NCBI RefSeq assembly: GCF_004217145.1
Contig: NZ_SHKR01000014.1
Span: forward strand, 434,001-498,000
Source of the DNA: Kribbella rubisoli
Lineage (GTDB): Bacteria > Actinomycetota > Actinomycetes > Propionibacteriales > Kribbellaceae
Direction: 5' to 3'
DNA: 64,000 nucleotides
The position numbers were made by a program, and so were the translations under genes. Below the pieces are notes generated by a model. That model did not search any database. It was not told the DNA's origin and saw only the letters and a list, made by a program, of their open reading frames with translations. Of the stretch, positions 54,501 through 59,773 are shown piece by piece (the stretch's first letter is position 1; each line of letters opens with the position of its first letter).

Positions 54501-55421
54501 AGTGATCTGCTCGCCGCCGCTGACCAGACTGCGTAGCGCGGACAGGTCCCAATGCCGGTCCGGCTCTCCCGCGACAGCAGCCGTCGCGAGCCGATACCCG
54601 AAGTTCGGCGACCACGAGTGGTTGACGCGGTGCTGATCCATCAGGTCGAGCCAGCGCAGTGGGTTGGCCAGCACCCAGTCCGTGTTCACATGGATGTTCG
54701 TGCACCCTGTGAACACGGGCAGCAGGTGGTACAGCAAGAACGCGCCGCTGCGATCAAGCGGCAACCAGTTCAGCGTCGTCTGTCCCGGTCGGACCGGCAG
54801 CATCGCCGGCGTACCAGCGGCGAACTCGACCAGACCGCGGTGCGTCAGCTGCACGATCTTCGGCGCACCGGTCGATCCCGACGACAGCATCAGTACGGCG
54901 ACGTCGTCCGCGGCGGGCCGGTGGAAGTCCGAGGTCGGCTCGTGGCCGGCCATCGCGTCGGGGTCGAGGACCGGGAGGCCGAGGTCGTTCGGCAGGTCGG
55001 ACGGGCGGCCGATCAGGACCGTCCAGCCGAGCAGGTCGGTGATCTTGCGGAGTCGCTCGCGGCCTTCCTCGGTCCGGTCGCCGCCGGGGTTCGGCGCGAC
55101 GAGCAGCGGACGGATGCCGCCGAGCGTGCAGGCCCAGAACGCGGCGAAGAATCCGACCGGCTCGGTGCAGTGCACGACCGCGGGATCACCGGCGCGTACA
55201 CCGTTCGCGCGCAAGCCGGCCAGTATCCGGGCAGCAAGCTCGAGCAGGGTCGGGAAGTCCAGCTTGGTCTCGCGGCCATCCGGCCCGATCTCGACCACGC
55301 CGGCGGCACTGAAGTCACGCGCGGCGCGCAGGAGCGCGCTCGGCAGGTCGCGCGGGTACCCGGCGGGAATCATCAATGCCGGCCCGGTGGAGATCGCCGG
55401 CCGGTCTGCACCACTTCTCAC
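45573..55421 (-). CDS. PKS/NRPS-like megaprotein with degenerate catalytic sites
   Basis: 3282 codons from GTG 55421 (ATG 55373 possible). Order: (1) acyl/aryl-AMP ligase, residues about 20-590, intact SSGSTGAPK near 176 and GGKILR with Lys568; (2) Ala/Glu/Asp/Pro/Ser-rich linker about 600-1365; (3) ketosynthase from 1372, where the TACSSS motif reads SAWSSS (Trp1515) and EAHGTG reads EANGIG (Asn1643), NIGH kept; (4) acyltransferase with GHSVGEYA (Ser1947); (5) carrier-like helix bundle near 2290-2375, ELGATPASM instead of LGxDSL; (6) only the C-terminal half of a condensation domain, about 2535-2760, no HHxxxDG; (7) adenylation domain 2786-3282 with IYTSGSTGNPKG, NEYGPTE and NGRLDR (Arg3268). 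No reductase, PCP or thioesterase. Conventional assembly-line chemistry looks impossible for it alone; two adenylating domains and the AT may still work. Confidence 0.9.
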   Translation of the reverse strand: MRSGADRPAISTGPALMIPAGYPRDLPSALLRAARDFSAAGVVEIGPDGRETKLDFPTLLELAARILAGLRANGVRAGDPAVVHCTEPVGFFAAFWACTLGGIRPLLVAPNPGGDRTEEGRERLRKITDLLGWTVLIGRPSDLPNDLGLPVLDPDAMAGHEPTSDFHRPAADDVAVLMLSSGSTGAPKIVQLTHRGLVEFAAGTPAMLPVRPGQTTLNWLPLDRSGAFLLYHLLPVFTGCTNIHVNTDWVLANPLRWLDLMDQHRVNHSWSPNFGYRLATAAVAGEPDRHWDLSALRSLVSGGEQITVPVMSEFLRVTNRFGVVPETFVAAWGMTETVTGITFARPGLTPNVHRVRIPPTGVVDWVDQRPSSGKVAVARPGKPRTEAPGVLSLVSVGAPAPGTTVRIVAPNGAVLPEGRIGQLQVASARVTPGYLGNLEADRTAFPVGNWPARKWLATGDQGFITGGQVVITGRDSERIIMSGKLHYAHDIESVATTVVGAEHGLVAACGVADEESGTDRLVVFYALTPDSVPGMDQAIRSLIQTRLGLPAQVVGVPRRDFPTTPGGKILRPLLKQRWIDGTLLQPPAAPHVEPAGATPNSGPTGQGPSATPETTPYADEDPSERTTELPVVRLAWKRELQNSIPTPPQRPTLGTPPQTQPTSEQPTSEQPTSAEAASAQPLQEQPASAPVVPGAVASELAPEPAQQPPSEEALPAPEASGAEVSESEVSESAASESAASELTSPSALEPTASEPTDAPTPVYADAPADTAPSPDATSPATSELSPTARSTHQTTQEPDAELPASDLTTDPAAEPEPPAEPTTPAAPASASERDLTPEPTAAESPAAPTPAAEPPASEATAVPAAEPELTSESAESVTRTDPAPDDTAVPASEPEAVEPDSPAAPTSEDESEAGATQEPAAEQADAVPATAAEADNEHLVDEPQDAAQDHSDVQADGLEDDAEHERSSRDETTDDEPNDAQPTPVAADADGEEQSTTDAAADEQAADAELEATDSTESEAAESAEPEATASTDSDKPDTSEAEDPGAAEPDVPEAGEAEEAGAAEPDVPEAGEADEAEAAIAEAAAGEAVAAETTAAGDDAAVGGVVEDEQETGAVEAADSQEAEADAEAVGAAAGSGEAAAASDAETSEQPAGAVGSDRTEAAGVEEESAADEAEDSEQTGADDAEVAEAAGQGIAAAGDESSEGAAEEDGSQDVEGAETAALDADADAGEVGEREAGSEVEAAAAGAEAAGELSQDADAEQGELVAESQPIAEQPAIEDEQSAAEAGTTAVAASAAPATAASASAGPATGVPASEIPASDVPASGVPVTEVPATGVPATAVPAAAAPASGVLAPAATAAPPTASARVGVVEPVAIVGLAGRFPGAEGVAEFWENLVGGVESVRRFSPEEVGQGDGAVAVSGVLEHVESFDAKFFGLSDREAELMDPAQRLFLEVCHQALEHGGYAGTSGRVGVFAGSGMNLYNRQHQSRDSLATRVAYRLGLTGPAIGVQSAWSSSLVAVHLACQALRSGDADLALAGAAAVQVPQATSYHPTPESILSPSGHVRAFAADADGTVGGNGVAAVLLKRLDQALADGDTVYAVIRGTAVSNADAPSGNQVELIERALERAGFDADSLSYIEANGIGSPTADAAEIRSLTTALRRHTDKVGFCTIGSVKPNIGHLDSAAGMAGLIKTILMLQHRMLVPTINYTAPNPALALDGSPFVIGTEAREWTADGATLRAGVSAIDAGGTNAHVILEEAPRQIRRGDDGPVVLPLSAPDPDALADLVELYRTDLDHGTGHRLIDLAGTAALGRPAHRHRIAVAGGTEAELVEALGSAQATEVPRGGPGPLGYAFTGQGAARRGMAAGLAARFQVFRSVLDECDRVYHEETGGSLLELLLTPAAGTAEGVWPTETAQPALFAFELALARLWQSFGVQPALVVGHSVGEYAALCVAGALSLQDGVRLTAKRGELMQRGTVPGAMVSVRADADRVREIARTAGVEVAAGNGPQSFVLTGSEVIVGQLAEQLDRLEVAWQRLDVDRAFHSSLVDPILADFAEIVGEITLKPLRTPMVSSWSGDLLESGTVLDGDYLVGQLRQPVLFGDAVEAVTAAGCRRFLELGPDAVLSPAGRRIAPNSTWIPAQRLGQDPVLATMNGLAELYEQGTEIAWAKVYPGGGRVPLPTYPFRRVYHPVDPSVTVLVGPGTAVAGDNNAVAARVQPNPFERAARAQAPVFEPPSNAAVKRIPLDPPTQPAEPEPMVVEESERSPFALPAETHAIDADYLTQAGALSGSEAERYRESLNVVLDSTCEQLNLDPYDLTVDHTFAELGATPASMAPVIDEINSRFDAELVPDDLFLTYTTPHKLATAVAVQTAEPEAEPEPEAETEPTVDAEAEGAETPAAGAEVDEEPVAEQVRDPRAALAVLGSGLAELAAKVDEAAAATSEAELPGSGMAALMSQQLRVAGQLVDGVTQLMREQLALLGDQPDEADETEQAAQTEQSEQDAAATDQQDDSWVDDDLEAAAQRQATDDERRADLSYWNRVLAGAEPLVLPADHIRATGDDTVASVKQELEEELGDAVFAFSRERKLSPVMTMLAAVATVLGRFAAQEDVTIGSALTRPKGDTSTAPRRALPLRIDLSGEPDLGELAQRIRDITAGAFDHAGTDLAVLERDPLFQIVVDFEDGDDELPATVDLRFRLTHHGAGITCTADYRPGLFEQATIERLLDYLAEVLRRATNRPDLRIPQLVIPIEADLKALRELEADVDPSGPIGRVRRDAVVAGELSGLHTLFEQQVARTPDAIALVQGDRELTYAELDRRSNAVAWQLADLGVKPGQLVAVRVARGTEMVVAVLAVLKSGAAYLPLDPGVPESRWAFMVQDAAAVALVGDDAALADRLGLRLVPVAAADGDPRARQAPPVRAAADDVAYCIYTSGSTGNPKGVLVPHRGPVNLVRHYLRTRRSLRTLQWTSFGFDVHVQEMFTTLASGAALVLIGEDDRYDPDAVVAALRDHNVERLFMAFSPLTALLATMRRLPELPALREIVAGGEAMVLTHKVRDFLSAHPDCRLFNEYGPTEASIVTTIHEVDPAEDRPSIGRPIEGVVVCLLDAFLRPVPVGAVGEIHLGGAAVAQGYIGRPEETEHAFVPDPGHPGARLYRSRDLGRWRADGMLEYLGRADDQVKIRGHRVEPGETEHVLADQPGVVDAVVVAQANPGGDICLIGYVVLEDSDPTVLARLMLDLGKELPIYLVPADLIPIEELPLDDNGRLDRTRLPEPEWLKP
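51310..53640 (-). repeat. Low-complexity acidic linker-coding region with internal repeats
   Basis: Codes for the roughly 760-residue linker. Contains near-identical 45-bp units (AEPDVPEAGEA repeated, about 52200-52300) and VPAxxVPA units near 51360-51500. Overwhelmingly Ala, Glu, Asp, Ser, Pro, Thr. Confidence 0.8.
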
Positions 55422-55537
55422 GCCGAGGCCACCACCAGCTGGACGACGGGCTGCATCGGGGGCTCAGGTGCGGGTACGACGGGACGCGTGCACACGCCGG
55501 CTACGAGCATAGAGACGCCGACCAGTTGGCGACCCAC
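55418..55537 (-). CDS. Possible 39-residue peptide coupled to the megasynthase
   Basis: GTG 55537 follows GGGAGG by nine bases. The frame ends in TGA at 55420-55418, overlapping the GTG start of the megaprotein as GTGA. The peptide (MGRQLVGVSMLVAGVCTRP at its start, QLVVASA at its end) has mild hydrophobicity. Evidence is the ribosome site plus the exact overlap; the megaprotein has no good ribosome site of its own, so coupling would make sense. Confidence 0.5.
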   Translation of the reverse strand: MGRQLVGVSMLVAGVCTRPVVPAPEPPMQPVVQLVVASA

Positions 55538-55846
55538 GGACACGCGCCTCCCGAACTGGACGGAGCGGGTTCAGGGCAGACCCGCCTCACTTCAACCGAA
55601 AGCAGCCCCGTATTTCCGCCTGCCGGAACGATGCCGTGACCGGGCGCACCCGGTATGTCATCGCGCCGACCGACAGCCGTGAACCCTACCAGCCGCGACC
55701 CGCCCTGGAGGAGCCCGTTCTCACCAGCCGATGGTTAAGAATTGTGCGACTCACGACACCGATCACAACGAGTGTCAACGCGTTCCGATACGGCCCACGG
55801 TGCCAAACCTGGCGACAGGTCGTGCAGACGGCGAGAACATGGGCCA
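55538..55846. other. Divergent intergenic region, megasynthase set and carboxylesterase
   Basis: 309 bases. Must hold the promoters for both directions. I see no clear -35/-10 pair or palindrome; the most AT-rich part, GGTTAAGAATTGTGCG near 55733, could be the esterase promoter. Confidence 0.4.
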
Positions 55847-57319
55847 ATGAGTGAGACGGGCCCAGAGGTCCGCACGACTACCGGACTCGTTCGGGGACAC
55901 AGCAAGAACGGATTGTCGGTGTTCCGCGGCATCCCGTTCGCCCGGCCGCCGGTCGGCGTACTGCGGTTCGCGGCGCCGCAACCGGCCGAGCCGTGGGACG
56001 GCGTGCGCGACGCGTTCTCGTTCGGACCGCCGCCGCCCCAATCGCTCGTCTTCGGACCGCCGTCGAACCCGGCGACCGGCGACGACTGGCTGACGGTCAA
56101 CGTCTGGTCGCCGGATCTCACCTCGGAGCTTCCGGTGATGGTGTGGGTCTACGGCGGTGCGTACGCGATCGGGCAGTCCGGCGATCCGTCGTACGACGGG
56201 ACACGCCTGGCCTGCCAAGGTGATGTCGTCGTGGTGACGTTCAACCACCGGCTCGGGGTCGACGGGTTCGGGCAACTGGAAGGCGCGCCGGCGAACCGCG
56301 GCCTGCTCGATCAGGTCGCCGCGCTGGAGTGGGTGCGCGCGAACATCGCTGTGTTCGGTGGCGACCCGGATCGGGTCACGGTGTTCGGAGAGTCGGCCGG
56401 GGCAGGCTCGGTTGCCGCGCTCCTCGCCATGCCCCGAGCTGCCGGTCTGTTTCGCCGGGCGATCACGCAGAGTGCGCCCGGGACGTTCTTCGCACCGCCG
56501 CTGGCCGCCGACATCATGACCGAGATCGCTGCCCTGCTGGACGTCGCGCCGACGGTCGACGATCTGCGCCGCGTCCCGACGGCCGACCTCGTCGCCGCCT
56601 CGGACATGTTGGCCACGGCGATGCAGCCGGAGATCAGCCGGTGGGGCGCGCCGGCGTACCTGGGCATCCCGTTCGCGCCGGTCGTCGACGGTGACGTCCT
56701 CCCGCGTACGCCGTTCGAGGCGTTGGCTGACGGAGCCGCCCGCGAGGTCGAGCTGATCGCCGGGCACACGCGAGACGAGTACCGGCTGATGCTCGCCGCC
56801 GACGGTCGCCTCGGCAACCTGACCGACGCGGACGCCGCGACCGCGCTGCGGATACTCGCGCCAGACGGCTACCGCGAGGCCTACCCGGACGCGACCGCAG
56901 AACGCCTCTACGAACTGATCCACTCCGACTGGCTCTTCCGCATGCCGAGCCACCGCCTGGCCGAGGCACACATCGCCGGCGGAGGACGTACGTACGCCTA
57001 CGAGCTCGCCTGGCCCGACACCGGCCTCGGCGCCTGCCACGGCCTCGACGTACCTCTCGTCTTCGGCACCACACACCTGCTCGGCTTCCTCCTCGACCAA
57101 GAGCAACTCCCTGCGGCGGAGCAGGTCTCGCAGCTGTTCCGGACGGCGTGGACCGCCTTCGCCCACGCCGGCGATCCCGGTTGGCCGCAGTACGACGCCA
57201 CACACCGGCAGGTCGCCCAATTCACTACCGAGCTGACCATCACGCCGTACCCCGAGGAGCTGTCGCGGCGCCTCTGGGCCGACCACTCCTTCGCACCGCT
57301 GCCCTTGCTGGACGCCTAG
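55847..57319 (+). CDS. Type B carboxylesterase
   Basis: 490 codons from ATG 55847 (MSETGPEVRTTTGLVRGHSK). Family motifs: FRGIPFARPPVGVLRF, DWLTVNVWSP, oxyanion-hole VYGGAYAIGQ, and nucleophile TVFGESAGAGSVAALL. The acid Glu/Asp is in AGHTRDEYRL and a His in LGACHGLDVPLVF. No signal peptide. Hydrolyses esters of small carboxylic acids; specificity unknown. Its position beside the megaprotein could mean it acts on the same product, but this is only proximity. Confidence 0.92.
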   Translation: MSETGPEVRTTTGLVRGHSKNGLSVFRGIPFARPPVGVLRFAAPQPAEPWDGVRDAFSFGPPPPQSLVFGPPSNPATGDDWLTVNVWSPDLTSELPVMVWVYGGAYAIGQSGDPSYDGTRLACQGDVVVVTFNHRLGVDGFGQLEGAPANRGLLDQVAALEWVRANIAVFGGDPDRVTVFGESAGAGSVAALLAMPRAAGLFRRAITQSAPGTFFAPPLAADIMTEIAALLDVAPTVDDLRRVPTADLVAASDMLATAMQPEISRWGAPAYLGIPFAPVVDGDVLPRTPFEALADGAAREVELIAGHTRDEYRLMLAADGRLGNLTDADAATALRILAPDGYREAYPDATAERLYELIHSDWLFRMPSHRLAEAHIAGGGRTYAYELAWPDTGLGACHGLDVPLVFGTTHLLGFLLDQEQLPAAEQVSQLFRTAWTAFAHAGDPGWPQYDATHRQVAQFTTELTITPYPEELSRRLWADHSFAPLPLLDA

Positions 57320-57407
57320 ACCACGTGTCAGCGCGATGACGGTCCGGTGTCAGGACGCATCGGCATCGTGGTTCTCGACAGCAACGAACAGACCGAGGAG
57401 CACGGAT

Positions 57408-58498
57408 ATGTGGACGCAAACCCCCACCGACCACCAGGACCGCCCGGAGCTGCAGAAGGCGGCCCAGGAGTTCGTCGACGCCGGCTTCGGCGGACTCGAA
57501 CTGCGCGTGCACGATGAGCACGGAGAGTGGGTCGGTACCGCCGGAATCCGTGAGCTCGGCAGCGCGGAGAAGCCGCCGCTGGACGGACAGGGCCGGGTCG
57601 GCAGCGTCACCAAGACCTTCGTCTCTACCGTCGTGCTGCAACTGGTGGCCGAGGGCAGGCTCGAGTTGGACGGCCCGGTCGCGCCGCAGCTCACCAGGTT
57701 CGAGCTGGACCCGCGGATCACCGTGCGGATGCTGCTCAACCACACCAGCGGGCTGTTCAACTACACGGGCGAGTACTTCCCCGACGGCACTGTCGTACCG
57801 GGCCTCCCGGCGACCGGCAAGGACTGGGTCGAACACCGGCTGCAGGGCTACACGCCGGACGAGCTGGTCGAGTTCGCGCTGGCCAAGCCGGCACGGTTCG
57901 AGCCGGGCACCGAGTGGAGAGCTACGCCAACACCAACTACACGGTCGCCGCGCTGCTGATCGAGGCCGTCACCGGCCGCCCGTTCGCCGCGGAGCTGGAG
58001 TCGCGGATCCTCAAGCCGCTCGAGCTGAGCGGCACGCTGGAGCCGGGTGACCGGACGGACATTCCTGGAGCCCACTCGCACGGGTACTTCCGCTACCAGG
58101 ACGGTGACGACTGGAAGCTGGTCGACGTCACGGAGCAGAACCCCTCGCTCCTGTTCGCCGCTGGGAGCATGCTCTCGACCACCCAGGACCTGCAGGTGTT
58201 CATGTCTGCGCTGCAGAGAGGGAAGCTCCTGCCCGCCGACCTACTGGCCGAGATGCGGGCGCCGGAGCCGAAGAGCGGACCGCTCAACTACGGCCTCGGC
58301 CTGTTCGCGCAGGACACCGGTTCAGAGACCATCTACCACCACAACGGCAGCGCACCGGGCGGGTACGGCGCCCTGATGTTCAGCAGCGCAGACGGCACCA
58401 GGACGCTGACCGCACTGATCACGATGGGAGACGCCGAGGTGGACCTGCTGCAGGTCTTCCCGCCGGCACTCGACCGCCTGGTGAAGGCGGTCTTCTGA
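57408..58498 (+). pseudogene. Beta-lactamase-fold serine hydrolase, 2-nt frameshift
   Basis: Start ATG 57408 with GAGGAGCACGG upstream. The first frame carries GSVTKTFVSTVV (SxxK nucleophile near residue 66) and MLLNHTSGLFNYTG, and runs to 57959. The second frame takes over at about 57915 with SYANTNYTVAALLIEAVTG and ends HHNGSAPGGYGAL...VKAVF at 58498. At 57915-57923 the sequence TGGAGAGCTAC has two extra bases compared with the expected TGG AGC TAC, right at the catalytic YxN motif. Otherwise full length (about 363 codons) and undecayed, so either a recent mutation or a sequencing error. Without repair the product lacks half the active site. Confidence 0.85.
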
Positions 58499-58509
58499 AC
58501 CGGATGAGG

Positions 58510-58581
58510 TGGGCGAAGAGGGGATCGAACCCCCGACATCTTCCTTGTAAGGGAAGCGCTCTACCGCTGAGCTATCCGCCC
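58510..58581 (-). tRNA. tRNA-Val (anticodon UAC)
   Basis: Reads GGGCGGATAGCTCAGCGGTA at the 5' end; D-arm GCTC/GAGC, anticodon arm CTTCC-CTTACAA-GGAAG with anticodon TAC, T-arm GGGGG-TTCGATC-CCCTC, acceptor GGGCGGA pairing with TTCGCCC. CCA is only partly encoded. Decodes GUA/GUG valine codons. Confidence 0.96.
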
Positions 58582-58602
58582 GGATCAAACGACCGGAGGA
58601 GT

Positions 58603-59067
58603 CTACCTGAGGTTCAGGGCTGCTAATGCCGCTGCGTACTCGTCGGGGTTGCGGGCCTCCGGGATCGGGTTGACGACGGACCACCGGACCACTCCCGTGC
58701 GGTCCACGACGAAGGTGCCTCGCAACGCACAACCGCGGTCCGCGTCGAAGACGCCGTACGACGACGCGATCTCGCCGTGCGGCCAGAAGTCGGTGAGCAG
58801 GCTGAAGTCCAGACCCTGTGCATCGGAGTACGCGCGGAGGGTGAACATCGGGTCGCACGAGATCGCCAGGAACTCGGCGGCCGCGAGCACGTCCGGGCGG
58901 TCGCGGAGGGCGGCCAGTTCGCTGGTGCAGACCTGGCTGAAGGCATACGGATAGAAGACCAGTACGACGTCCCGGCGGCCGGCGAAGTCACTCAGCCGGA
59001 CCTGTTCGCCGTACTGGTTCCGAGTGCTGAAGTCGGGGGCCCGGCTGCCTGCAGCCGGGATCGTCAC
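58603..59067 (-). CDS. AhpE-type peroxiredoxin
   Basis: 154 codons from GTG 59067, which overlaps the DUF3052 stop as GTGA. Peroxidatic Cys near residue 46 in FYPYAFSQVCTSELAALRD; Arg in the C-terminal half is kept (DRTGVVRWSVVNP). Second Cys in LAISCDPMFTLRAY. Matches M. tuberculosis AhpE (Rv2238c), a one-Cys peroxiredoxin reducing peroxides and peroxynitrite in the cytoplasm. Confidence 0.92.
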   Translation of the reverse strand: MTIPAAGSRAPDFSTRNQYGEQVRLSDFAGRRDVVLVFYPYAFSQVCTSELAALRDRPDVLAAAEFLAISCDPMFTLRAYSDAQGLDFSLLTDFWPHGEIASSYGVFDADRGCALRGTFVVDRTGVVRWSVVNPIPEARNPDEYAAALAALNLR

Positions 59068-59507
59068 CCGCGGCGGCCGGACTTCGGAACCACCAGTTTG
59101 GTCGCGGACCAGTCGTCAGTCACGCTCAGCGTGCTGGTCGTGGCCAGGCCCGCCACCGGGGCGGCCTCGGTGATGTCGCTGGTCTCGACGTATCCGTCGC
59201 GACCGACCTTCGGCGTGAGCAGCCAGACGACCCCGCCGGCCTTCAGGTCGGTCAGGATGTCGAAGAATGCGTCGACCAGGTCACCGTCGTCCTCGCGGAA
59301 CCAGAGCAGGACCACGTCGACGACCTCGTCGGTGTCCTCGTCGACGAAGGCCTCGCCGGTGATCTCCCTGATCGCATCGCGGAAATCGTCGTCGCAATCC
59401 TCGTCGTACCCGATCTCCTGGACGACCCAGCCGGCCTCCAGGCCGAGCCGGGAGGCCATGTTCGGCACTCCGCTCTTGCCGTCCGCGTGGTCCGCGGTCG
59501 CGCTCAC
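59064..59507 (-). CDS. DUF3052 family protein
   Basis: 147 codons from GTG 59507 with GGAGGACAC before it. Family features: MASRLGLEAGWVVQEIGYDEDCDDD, then DEVVDVVLLWFREDDGDLVDA, FFDILTDLKAGGVVWLLTPK, and SVTDDWSATKLVVPK. Acidic, cytoplasmic, restricted mainly to actinobacteria, found next to ahpE and aceE. Unknown function; coupled to ahpE by a 4-base overlap. Confidence 0.9.
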   Translation of the reverse strand: MSATADHADGKSGVPNMASRLGLEAGWVVQEIGYDEDCDDDFRDAIREITGEAFVDEDTDEVVDVVLLWFREDDGDLVDAFFDILTDLKAGGVVWLLTPKVGRDGYVETSDITEAAPVAGLATTSTLSVTDDWSATKLVVPKSGRRG

Positions 59508-59773
59508 GTGTCCTCCTCCGTGGTCCCCGCATGCCCGGGGGTGGGTGTCAGTACCATCCTGCTGGCGATAGTCCATCGTGACGTACCGCGTCGCGCAAGT
59601 ATGCACCAGGGATCCGTGACGTGTCCGGTATCCGCGTGGCGGGTACCGGGCGTGTCCGCTGGGATCGGCCCCGGCCAGCCGGAATCGGGCCGGAAAGGAA
59701 GGCGAAGTAGAACGCATTCCGAACAGGTGACAGGATTGCGGTGAAGAGAAACCAGAGAGAACGGCAGGACACC

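Noticed and set aside
58510..58581. tRNA-Val as a proven integration site
   Set aside because: No integrase gene in the window and I saw no second copy of the tRNA 3' end; kept only as a hypothesis in the findings.
59625..59649. Inverted repeat CCGGTA/TACCGG in the DUF3052-aceE divergent region
   Set aside because: Six-base arms with a 13-base gap are expected by chance in this GC-rich sequence.
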